Shown piece after piece: positions 19,075 through 27,170 of a stretch of DNA of 64,000 nucleotides; position 1 is the first letter of the stretch; every line of letters begins with the position of its first letter. Source of the stretch: Desulfosudis oleivorans. Its GTDB lineage: Bacteria > Desulfobacterota > Desulfobacteria > Desulfobacterales > SURF-7. The notes under the pieces are model-generated. The model made no database searches. It saw nothing but the letters and a program-made list of their open reading frames with translations, and was not told where the DNA came from. Where the stretch lies: positions 1 through 64,000 of the forward strand of contig DYJC01000005.1 of NCBI GenBank assembly GCA_020723305.1, given 5' to 3'. Both the position numbers and the translations under genes were made by a program.

Positions 19075-20622
19075 TTATTCAAAGTTAAAAAAACAGAATT
19101 GGAACTTTGCCAGTGCGAGCAACAGTTCATGCTTTGTGCACTGTATCATGCCTGAATTGAACATCCATATGGTATGTGCCTGATAGGTCTGGATGATGCG
19201 GGATGCAATCGCAGGAGAGGCTGCTTTACATTTTCCCCCTGCCCGCAATTCACGTATTTTTTTCCGGAGTGGTTTATCAATTCTTCCATAAATTTCGATG
19301 AATTTTTTCCGTAATTCTTCGCTCTGAAGCGATCCTTGAAGCAGGGCTCGGTAAACTTTGGAGTATTTCTCAAACAGATTGATGACGAGAGAGTTGATTT
19401 CCAGAAGAGAATCAATTCTTGTTGTATCTACCTTATGAATAATTGAATCACTCTCTTTTATCGCCGGATGAAAAAGGATAAACATTTCATCGAAAATTGC
19501 GCCGAGAATATCGTCCTTTCCTGTAAAGTATTTATATATGGTGTTACGGCTGTATGAGGATGCGTTGGCGATCATCTCAATGGTTGTCCCAAAATATCCC
19601 TTTTCTGAAAAAACTCCTTTTGCTGATTCTATTATTTTTTTTCTGAGTTTATCCTTTTTTTGAAGATTTTTCTCAACACGGGTCAAAGACTTCTCTTTTT
19701 CATCATCGTCCGACTCCTTTCTCATGAAACAACTTTCATCTGACCGGCTAAGAGGAATCAAAGGAGAAAAGGAGTAAGTTGTGCGATTGGAATCTTCTGA
19801 AAACGCTTTTAATATCTCCTCTTTTTTTTTAAAATGAAGATAAACCGTGCTCCTGTTAATGCCGGCCCTTTTCGCGATCGAAGCAATTGTGACAGGCTTC
19901 TTTTGCTCCTCTGAAAACTCATGTTTTGCTGCATCCAGAATTGCCCTTCTGGTTTTACGTGTTTTTTCGCTTTTGGGTTCACAGTTATCAGAATCTCTGG
20001 CCGCCTTTTCATCCATATTCAAAAATGAGAAAAAAAAAATTGAAAGCTGTTTCGCGAGGGTTTCGGCACTACAGTAAAACGCTCCAATTGTAAGAGAAAA
20101 AATAGACATGATCAGCGTGATAGACATGATCTGAGAAAGCAGCACCGGGCTGCATCCCTGAAAACGTCCGTTGTTTTGAATTGATCTGATTTTGGATTGA
20201 AAGATGGAAGCAAAATCTCCTAAAAAATTGGAAAATAATAAAAAAATCTCTTCCTCAATCAAGACCCCCTGAACAAGTGCGCGAATAAGCCCTGATGAAT
20301 CGGCTAAAATTTCTGAAAGATAAATTACAGGTTGCTGAAATTCATTGATATCGTCTGTATTTAGCCACAGCTTCTGACATCGCCTGTCAAACAGGAATGC
20401 AGAAAGCTCATATCTTAATCCTTCCAATAAACAGATCAGAACATCCTTTTTATTCTTGAAATAAGAATAAAAAACAACTCTGCTTATATTCACTCTTCTG
20501 GTAATGCCATCGATATTGGTGTCATAAAAGCCTTTTTCACTAAATTCAAAAAACGCTGCTTCCAATATGCGCTCTCGAATCATAACCCTGGGGATCAAAT
20601 ATGCTCTTGGATTGTATCTCAT
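19075..20622 (-). CDS. Regulator with three TetR-type helix-turn-helix domains in one chain
   Basis: 515-residue uninterrupted frame holding three TetR N-terminal DNA-binding domains: about 14-70 (RERILEAAFFEFSEKGFYDT...YFKNKKDVL), 222-278 (RRAILDAAKHEFSEE...YLHFKKKEEIL) and 322-380 (RKKIIESAKGVFSEKGYFGT...YKYFTGKDDIL). The first and third are each followed by a helical ligand/dimer domain (about 80-205 and 383-515); the two share RALVQG/RALLQG and similar downstream helices, so the chain looks like a duplicated TetR regulator with an extra HTH domain and a charged linker (about 280-320) between. Ordinary TetR proteins are about 200 residues with one HTH. The effector is unknown; the nearest likely target is fixC-fixX downstream. 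The ATG at 20622 is the first available; Met14 (MIRERIL) is a possible alternative. Confidence 0.85.
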   Translation of the reverse strand: MRYNPRAYLIPRVMIRERILEAAFFEFSEKGFYDTNIDGITRRVNISRVVFYSYFKNKKDVLICLLEGLRYELSAFLFDRRCQKLWLNTDDINEFQQPVIYLSEILADSSGLIRALVQGVLIEEEIFLLFSNFLGDFASIFQSKIRSIQNNGRFQGCSPVLLSQIMSITLIMSIFSLTIGAFYCSAETLAKQLSIFFFSFLNMDEKAARDSDNCEPKSEKTRKTRRAILDAAKHEFSEEQKKPVTIASIAKRAGINRSTVYLHFKKKEEILKAFSEDSNRTTYSFSPLIPLSRSDESCFMRKESDDDEKEKSLTRVEKNLQKKDKLRKKIIESAKGVFSEKGYFGTTIEMIANASSYSRNTIYKYFTGKDDILGAIFDEMFILFHPAIKESDSIIHKVDTTRIDSLLEINSLVINLFEKYSKVYRALLQGSLQSEELRKKFIEIYGRIDKPLRKKIRELRAGGKCKAASPAIASRIIQTYQAHTIWMFNSGMIQCTKHELLLALAKFQFCFFNFE

Positions 20623-20988
20623 TTTACCTGATGAAGTGTTACTGTGGAAATGTCCTATCGATATCTATCCTGATCTTTTTGACAAATTGAATTCAATAAG
20701 ATCAGAACTCAATTGTCAATCCAAAACTGTAATTTTCCAAATCACTCAGGAAAAAATCAAATAATTTTCGCTCAAGGATTTGCATTCTGAAAATATCCAT
20801 GGTAAATTGAGATATCATTCTTTGTAAAGTCAGCAATACGTATCAATCAATCCGGTTTTATTCCAATCGCGTAAGGTAAACCAAGTTACACGATCTGTAT
20901 TCAATCATTCCCATGTGATCCCATTCATATGGGAAATACTCATTTTATGCAAAAAACATTCATAGGATCATCAACTCCAGGGGAAAAA
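20623..20988. other. 366-base divergent intergenic region
   Basis: No gene seen. It must hold promoters for the triple-TetR gene (minus) and the HD-GYP gene (plus). An inverted repeat TTCCCAT/ATGGGAA (20908-20914 and 20929-20935) lies just before the HD-GYP coding start. Confidence 0.45.
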
Positions 20989-22353
20989 ATGAAAGACCAA
21001 AAAGTGACAATCGATACACTGATTGAAATCGTAAGCAAAGGGGGTACGGTTAAAACAGGTATTGATATCTATAACAAAAGCAATATCTTACTGATTGAAA
21101 AAGATGTCCCCATTACCAACCTGAATGTCCTTCTGAAAATCAAAGAAAACGGCTTGTTGGATATTCCCATTGATCCTGAAAAAGCCGGCGGGATATGGGA
21201 TTATCAAGGGAACATGATCTCCCTGGAACCTGGCCGCCCCAAAATACATCCGTTGTCTGAAATAGAAGTAAAAATCAAGAAAATAAATCAAATTAAAAAA
21301 GAGGCGGGGATAAAATACAGAAAAGCACAGGATAATATTAAAAAAGTAATTGATGATATCAAAAAAACCGGAGGCGAATTTGATTACGACTCTGTGGAAA
21401 AAACCGTTACCGATTTACTGAATTTTCTTACAATTGATGAATCTGCCTTCTCTTATCTTACAAAAGAGATATTCTCCTATGATGATTATTTATACAATCA
21501 CTCCATTAACGTATGCACCATCGCAACTGCTGTCCTGAACCGTTTTAATGACCGATTCAGCTCTGTTATCAGTAAATATATGGCTACCTTTTCCTTGAAC
21601 AATCTTGACAGCACGGATAAGCCTTCAACCATCTCCTACATTCAGTATCAACCGGAGGATCTGAATGATATTGCAATCGGTTTTTTTCTGCATGACGTTG
21701 GAAAAGTTCTTATTCCAGACCATATTCTAAACAAAGCCGGAAGATTAACCGACGAAGAATTCGAGATTATTAAAACCCATACATTTGAAAAGGGCATTTC
21801 GATTATTGAAAAAAATAAATTGAATTACAATCCCCTGATTCGAAATATCGTAAAATACCACCACAGTGAACTTTACACTGAGGAACAACGATGTTATCCC
21901 AATGATAAAACGCATATTGAGGTGCCGATTTATGTAAAACTGTGCAAATTGGCAGATATTTTTGATGCCATGACTTCCAAACGGTGTTATAAAGAGGCCT
22001 TGAATCCGATCTTGGTGGTTACCGAAATTTTCCGCCGGTATTCTGAAAAAACACCCCTTCTTCAATTTTTACTTCATACTTTCATGCAAGTGGTTGGCAT
22101 CTATCCGTCCGGTAGTATTATCACACTTCAGAATGGTCAACTCGCATACATTATGGACAGCAAAGGCCCCATCGGGATTCCATTTACGGACAAGCATGGA
22201 CTTACACTCAAGAACAAATCAGACCCGATGAACCTGGAAAGTCAGGAAGCCATACAAAAAGGTTTAGGGATTGACAGGAGAAAACCGATCAAATCATTGA
22301 AAGAAGCTTATAATTTATTACCTCGTTTTCTTCGGGATGTGATCACGGAATAA
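20989..22353 (+). CDS. HD-GYP-type cyclic-di-GMP phosphodiesterase-like protein
   Basis: 454 residues. An N-terminal region with no recognised domain (about 1-150) precedes an HD-GYP hydrolase core: HSINVCTIATA, the metal-binding HDVGK, the IIKTHTFEKG helix, KYHHSE and LADIFDAMTSKRCYKEA. The family degrades cyclic di-GMP, lowering biofilm and raising motility signals. The GYP triplet is replaced by RCYP, so activity on cyclic di-GMP is likely but not certain. ATG 20989 has a strong AGGGGAAA ribosome site; an open frame from 20929 adds 20 residues without one. No membrane segments or sensor domains are apparent. Confidence 0.87.
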   Translation: MKDQKVTIDTLIEIVSKGGTVKTGIDIYNKSNILLIEKDVPITNLNVLLKIKENGLLDIPIDPEKAGGIWDYQGNMISLEPGRPKIHPLSEIEVKIKKINQIKKEAGIKYRKAQDNIKKVIDDIKKTGGEFDYDSVEKTVTDLLNFLTIDESAFSYLTKEIFSYDDYLYNHSINVCTIATAVLNRFNDRFSSVISKYMATFSLNNLDSTDKPSTISYIQYQPEDLNDIAIGFFLHDVGKVLIPDHILNKAGRLTDEEFEIIKTHTFEKGISIIEKNKLNYNPLIRNIVKYHHSELYTEEQRCYPNDKTHIEVPIYVKLCKLADIFDAMTSKRCYKEALNPILVVTEIFRRYSEKTPLLQFLLHTFMQVVGIYPSGSIITLQNGQLAYIMDSKGPIGIPFTDKHGLTLKNKSDPMNLESQEAIQKGLGIDRRKPIKSLKEAYNLLPRFLRDVITE

Positions 22354-22397
22354 AAAGGGCAGGTCTTATCGTTATAAAGGATAATAAGACCTGCCCC
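22350..22397 (-). terminator. Intrinsic terminator closing the acs operon
   Basis: A perfect 13-bp stem (GGGCAGGTCTTAT, 22357-22369, with its complement at 22384-22396) and 14-base loop. On the minus strand it is followed by TTTTT and lies just beyond the acsE stop. It may also stop plus-strand transcription from the HD-GYP gene, although there the T-run is missing. Confidence 0.8.
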
Positions 22398-22406
22398 AAA
22401 ACTTGC

Positions 22407-23297
22407 TTAGACTTCAAGCCATGAATCTGAATACAGTTTCTCGCCCATGATAACCTGAACGGTTTTCACATAATCCTGCATCTCTTTGGAAAGGCTACCC
22501 ATATCCGGCGCATTTCCTTGCATGGTCGCGATAACCACGTCAACGATATCCTGACGATTGCCTTTTGCAATATCCGTCAGTTTCGTATCCAGAGGATCTG
22601 AAATAACAGAATACATACCATAGTACTCAAGCATGATCATGTATGTCTGGTTGAGAATCGGACGAAGATGATCAGGTGGTCCATTGGAAATGTTGGAAAG
22701 ACCACAGGTGCTCTTAGCGCCTGGAGCAATATCCTGAATCATTGCCTGGAAATTCATAAGGCTTATCAGTTGCGGCTGCTGAATGTTTACCGGGGTAACA
22801 ATTCCATCTACCCAGATCCTGTCGTTTTCAATACCAGCCTCATTTGCAGCATAGATAAGTTCTACTGCAAGGGATGCTCTTTCATTCTCGTCTCTGGGCA
22901 GTCCATCCGGTCCCCACATCAAGGCAATAAAATCAACATTGTACTTTGCTGCCAGAGGAAGCATTTTCTGATATCTCTCAGGACGGGCCATGATTGAGTT
23001 GATGATATGCGGATAATCTGCATCCTTAATGACTTTCAAGGCAGCTTCAATGGCATCGATATTCGATGTATCCAGAGCAAGGGGAATATCCGTCACAACT
23101 TCCTGAACCGTCTGAACAACCCAAGGCATCAATTCATGACCGTCTTTTTTTGCCGGACCAAGATTGATGTCTATATAATCCATGCCCTGTGCTTTCTGGA
23201 AAAGAGCTTCTTCCTGAATCGGCTTTGGGTCCCGTTCCTTAAAAGCCCGGCCGATTTTTTTTGATATAACATTTAAACTTTCACCAATTAGATACAT
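22407..23297 (-). CDS. acsE: Methyltetrahydrofolate:corrinoid/iron-sulfur protein methyltransferase
   Basis: Transfers the methyl group between methyl-tetrahydrofolate and the cobalt of the AcsC/AcsD corrinoid protein, linking the methyl and carbonyl branches of the Wood-Ljungdahl pathway. 296 residues, a pterin-binding TIM barrel: DYIDINLGPAK, ALDTSNIDAIEAAL and IINSIMA are visible. A strong GGGAGGG ribosome site precedes the ATG. It is the last gene of acsD-cooS-acsB-acsC-acsE, 149 bases after acsC, with a terminator behind it. Confidence 0.93.
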   Translation of the reverse strand: MYLIGESLNVISKKIGRAFKERDPKPIQEEALFQKAQGMDYIDINLGPAKKDGHELMPWVVQTVQEVVTDIPLALDTSNIDAIEAALKVIKDADYPHIINSIMARPERYQKMLPLAAKYNVDFIALMWGPDGLPRDENERASLAVELIYAANEAGIENDRIWVDGIVTPVNIQQPQLISLMNFQAMIQDIAPGAKSTCGLSNISNGPPDHLRPILNQTYMIMLEYYGMYSVISDPLDTKLTDIAKGNRQDIVDVVIATMQGNAPDMGSLSKEMQDYVKTVQVIMGEKLYSDSWLEV

Positions 23298-23405
23298 AAT
23301 CCCTCCCTTTTATAATTGACCTGCTGCTTATTGCAAATATTGTTTCATTTGAGATTTCTGTTTCAATCAATACACTGTATAAATTGAGCAGCGGACAAAT
23401 GAGGC

Positions 23406-23428
23406 AGGCGGACAAATATTGTCCGCCT
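23406..23428 (-). other. Stem-loop in the acsC-acsE gap
   Basis: Perfect 10-bp stem AGGCGGACAA/TTGTCCGCCT with a 3-base loop, about 20 bases past the acsC stop. There is no T-run on the minus strand, so it looks more like an mRNA-stabilising or processing hairpin than a terminator. A second GCGGACAAAT copy lies beside it. Confidence 0.55.
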
Positions 23429-23446
23429 TTGATTCAAACACAATCC

Positions 23447-24787
23447 TTATTTTGTTTTCAAAAAGGCCGGAATATGAGCGGCTTCTCGCGGACCAACCGT
23501 GATTTTCCAGCCAGGCAGCTCTTCCTCAATATCTCCGGCAATTGCAGCCGCATAACCGGGGATGATCAATTCCTTGTGTTTTACCTTATCCATAATACCG
23601 CATTTTTTTACAAACGCTCCAACATCATCTCCGGCAAACTTTCCTGCAGCCCAGGCTGTAAGAACAGAAAGACCTTCGGAATTTTTAATCAGCAGCCATG
23701 ACGGAACCTTGCTGCTTTCAATTTCACCGGATACGATAAAATATGTCAGGGCAAAATTGGTTGTAACCAATACCGGAGAATTCTCATTCGGGTTGCCGAT
23801 TTCATAGATGCCCTCGGTGACTGTCATCGGACGTTGAGGATCGGTAAAAATGTTGAGACGTTCCAGCAGCAGTGGGAAAATGCTCTCTCCCGCAAAATCG
23901 GAAAGAACGACAATTCCGCCGTATTTTGCAATAAACATTGCTGCAATCAAAGATTCCATTTCAATATTGGATGCCATTTCGCTCGGGAATGTGATTGTCG
24001 GGAACCCAAGAGATCGATTTCCTTTTTTCAATGCTGCCCTTCTGATGGCAACCTGATCTTCCAAAGCCTGTTTAATCTCTCTGGCGCCGGAATCCAATAC
24101 CAGATCTTTCAGACCCATTCCGGTAAGTTTATCTGAAAGCGCAATCAATGCTTCTACAGAATCCGCCTTAATGGCCAGCGGCAGATCATTATCCAGTGCA
24201 ATCTTACCAAAAGCATCTGCTGTTGCAGCAGTAGCTGCATACATCAACGGACGTTTAAATGCACAAGCCTCTGCTCCGGCTTTCATCACTTCCGCTTTTT
24301 CGGACATGAGAATTACATTGAATTCGGAAGCTTCAGCCACTTTCTTGGCAACTTTTGCAAATGCATCCTTATTACCATTCACATCTTTTACAGCTACCAG
24401 TTCAGGCCGCAGGTTTAAACCAACACGTTCGTACTGAAAGACGTTCCATTTTACAAGAGCCGCATTCAGGTCTGCATCGGATATGTCGGATTTGACAGTT
24501 GCCGCCAGCAGTGTGGGATTGAAAAAAGTTTTTTCATGTCTGTACATGACGGTTTCGCCGCCTGTCTTTGCTGCACGAACTCCTTTTCCAACAGCTACCG
24601 GTCGAATCGGAGGGGCTGAGGCTTCTGCCAGTTGTTCTCTTGCCTCGTCAGAAACATAGGGGCAAGTATCAAGCTCAGCCTTACCGGAAGCCAGGTTCAT
24701 GGCAAAAGCAAGACAAGTCGGAACACCGCACTCCTTACAGTTTGTCTTTGGAAGGAGTTTGAAAATTTGAATACCGGTTAATGCCAT
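23447..24787 (-). CDS. acsC: Corrinoid/iron-sulfur protein large (gamma) subunit
   Basis: Methyl carrier of the acetyl-CoA pathway; with AcsD it presents methyl-cobalamin to acetyl-CoA synthase. 446 residues. The N-terminal domain binds a [4Fe-4S] cluster through CKECGVPTC and a later Cys in DTCPY; a TIM-barrel domain follows and the C-terminal third is the cobamide-binding domain. AAGGAG precedes the ATG. It lies 124 bases after acsB in the operon. Confidence 0.95.
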   Translation of the reverse strand: MALTGIQIFKLLPKTNCKECGVPTCLAFAMNLASGKAELDTCPYVSDEAREQLAEASAPPIRPVAVGKGVRAAKTGGETVMYRHEKTFFNPTLLAATVKSDISDADLNAALVKWNVFQYERVGLNLRPELVAVKDVNGNKDAFAKVAKKVAEASEFNVILMSEKAEVMKAGAEACAFKRPLMYAATAATADAFGKIALDNDLPLAIKADSVEALIALSDKLTGMGLKDLVLDSGAREIKQALEDQVAIRRAALKKGNRSLGFPTITFPSEMASNIEMESLIAAMFIAKYGGIVVLSDFAGESIFPLLLERLNIFTDPQRPMTVTEGIYEIGNPNENSPVLVTTNFALTYFIVSGEIESSKVPSWLLIKNSEGLSVLTAWAAGKFAGDDVGAFVKKCGIMDKVKHKELIIPGYAAAIAGDIEEELPGWKITVGPREAAHIPAFLKTK

Positions 24788-24844
24788 TTTTGTCTCCTTA
24801 TTCTTACTTCAAACCTAAAGGTTATATTTAAAAAAAATATATTT

Positions 24845-24882
24845 ATGATCAGGCAGGTACGCCACATACCTTGCCTGATCAT
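24845..24882 (-). other. Stem-loop in the acsB-acsC gap
   Basis: ATGATCAGGCA and TGCCTGATCAT form an 11-bp stem, extended inward by GGTA/TACC around one unpaired base and a short loop. No T-run follows on the minus strand, so a role in mRNA stability or differential expression is more likely than termination. Confidence 0.55.
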
Positions 24883-24911
24883 ATTATCTATTTCACATCA
24901 GAAGCCGATCT

Positions 24912-27125
24912 CTATCGGACAATCGGATCCATGGATAGGGCTGGATGGCCTTTTTCCTGGAGAAAGGGCATAATTTCTTCTTCTGTGATTCCGACAGTCT
25001 CATCCGCGATCATATCATAGAAACCCGGAACACCAAGTTCTTCACCGCGTTTTACAATTCTGTCTTTCAATTCTTCTTTCAGCATCTTGGGCATCCAGAC
25101 CATTCTGAGCAATCCGCCATCACCCTTGATAAACTTTTTCTGGGTGATATTGTACTTGGAATGACCCACGAAACCAGGAGAAGAAGCACCACCACCCATA
25201 ACACCGGCAAGTGTGGTAAACTTCATTCCGGAAGGAGTATCGCCGGCGTAATCACGGCCAACCGTCATCACTCCATTACAGGTCGGCAGCATAGCCGCAA
25301 TACACTCACAGCAACCACAGGTTGTCATGGGATCAATAACCATGGAATAAAAGTTATAATGGGTAACTGCACCACGGGATGCTTTGTATATAAAATCATT
25401 GACACCCTTCCACTGACCCAGAACCGGATCTAGACACTCACCCTTTACAATGGGTTGGTTCGGGCCGGTAGGATTGATTTCAAATGACGCTTTGCAGTCC
25501 ATCCAGTTGTATGCGCCGCAGAGACCGGTTCTTTCCGGACTTACCGAACATACATGACTGGGAGCAAAAGACTGGCAGAGAGTGCATGAATAGTATGTTT
25601 CCACATCCTCATCGGTCATCTTGTCCACGCGCTCATCCCTTGTCTTGTACTCGGCACGGGCTCTTTCTGTCAGTTTATCCACATCCGCCTTTTTGGTATA
25701 AAGGGTCACCTGAACTTTATCCACAATCTTGGTAAAATCCTGATGAAATTTTGCATGAAGCACAACACCAATATGTTTCAAGGAAAAACCTTTTTCCATG
25801 GCAGCCTTGCTGATACGGATCCAGGAGATATCCCTCTGACCAATGTGCATGATACCTTGAATATAATTGATCAGATGATGGATCTGACGTTCCATGATCG
25901 GCTCAAAATCGGTCTGGAATTCACGGCCTGCGATCTGGACGGAAATGCCCAGCGGGAAGGTTGACCCTTCTTTCAGTTCGGTTACATCCGGACCAACAAT
26001 AACAACCTTACCATCTTCAATCTCATTCATTTCAGCCATTTTTACCAGCTCTGTACACTGGGTCTTTCCACCACCGCACTGACAATGAAGGTCGGAACCA
26101 CGAACCCGCTCACCTTCAAAAGCCGGACCAAAAGACAGGGGAATATCGATCTCGGTAACCTGAACCTTGAGACCACGAACCTCCACCGATCTCTGGCAGA
26201 TTTCACTATGGGGAACATTGGCCACAACATGCTCATAGGTACAAATACCCGTCGGCAGAATTTCCGGAATGTCCGTATCGGCCAATGTCGGGAAACCCCA
26301 GTTAACACAGCCGGCAGCCGCAACACCCCATTCTGTTCCGATATCACCAAGTGCGTTGACAAAAGCAAACACCCTTTCCTTGTTATACAGCAGGATCTTT
26401 TTATAATCACCTGGCTGAACACCACCAAATGCCATGGCTGCTCTGTTTGCAAAACCAAGAGCGAAAACCGCAGAAGAGATATCCGGACCAAACGGCACAA
26501 TACGTGTGTTCCATCCGATCTGAACCCCGGCTTTGATCAACTGCTCAATAACTGATGTGCCATTATGATTGGCTGCACAGAAAATATAAAGGTTTTTCTT
26601 CTGGTAGTCTTCCACGATGTCTTTTGCAATTTCAATGGTTGGTGCGGCACCGACCATTGCAGCAAACCCAGGAGCAGAACCATCAACAAACTCTACACCG
26701 CGTTTCCGCAGAATAACGTCATCTGCCGGACCAACCCAGATTTTTCCAGCCTCGAGATCCGGATCTTCCTGAGAGATATAGAAATCCGGTTGTTCCAAAA
26801 TGCGAATTGCTTCTATAATTTCATAACTGAAAATCGCTGCCATACCGGCATCCAGAAGCGGTCCAAGATAAGGAAGGTGATTCTTGCCTTTGATATGGGG
26901 CGGAAGAAGTCCGCGTGCAAAAGCAAGAGGTTTTTTCAAATCTTCAAGAGTTTCCACTTTCATTCCGGTCAGGGAATAAATAACCGGTAGATAATATGCG
27001 GTATTCGGGAATCCTATCTTGGTGTCTGCATTGTATGTTGCCAATGCTTTATTAAACCGGCCTTCTGCCTGGGATACAACCTTATAGCCACCCTGAATAC
27101 CTGCAAATGCTACTAACTTAGACAT
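24912..27125 (-). CDS. acsB: Acetyl-CoA synthase catalytic subunit
   Basis: Assembles (or cleaves) acetyl-CoA from a methyl group, CO and CoA at the nickel-iron-sulfur A-cluster. 737 residues, the full bacterial length (archaeal forms lack the N-terminal domain). Cluster ligands are visible in YYSCTLCQSFAPSHVC and RTGLCGAYNW, and the Cys-Gly-Cys that binds the distal nickel in TTCGCCECIAA. A strong GGAGG ribosome site precedes the start, and cooS ends 45 bases upstream. Confidence 0.97.
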   Translation of the reverse strand: MSKLVAFAGIQGGYKVVSQAEGRFNKALATYNADTKIGFPNTAYYLPVIYSLTGMKVETLEDLKKPLAFARGLLPPHIKGKNHLPYLGPLLDAGMAAIFSYEIIEAIRILEQPDFYISQEDPDLEAGKIWVGPADDVILRKRGVEFVDGSAPGFAAMVGAAPTIEIAKDIVEDYQKKNLYIFCAANHNGTSVIEQLIKAGVQIGWNTRIVPFGPDISSAVFALGFANRAAMAFGGVQPGDYKKILLYNKERVFAFVNALGDIGTEWGVAAAGCVNWGFPTLADTDIPEILPTGICTYEHVVANVPHSEICQRSVEVRGLKVQVTEIDIPLSFGPAFEGERVRGSDLHCQCGGGKTQCTELVKMAEMNEIEDGKVVIVGPDVTELKEGSTFPLGISVQIAGREFQTDFEPIMERQIHHLINYIQGIMHIGQRDISWIRISKAAMEKGFSLKHIGVVLHAKFHQDFTKIVDKVQVTLYTKKADVDKLTERARAEYKTRDERVDKMTDEDVETYYSCTLCQSFAPSHVCSVSPERTGLCGAYNWMDCKASFEINPTGPNQPIVKGECLDPVLGQWKGVNDFIYKASRGAVTHYNFYSMVIDPMTTCGCCECIAAMLPTCNGVMTVGRDYAGDTPSGMKFTTLAGVMGGGASSPGFVGHSKYNITQKKFIKGDGGLLRMVWMPKMLKEELKDRIVKRGEELGVPGFYDMIADETVGITEEEIMPFLQEKGHPALSMDPIVR

Positions 27126-27170
27126 ATCTATTTCCTCCTTCGTTGAGGATTTTTGTAATAAAAATTATCC

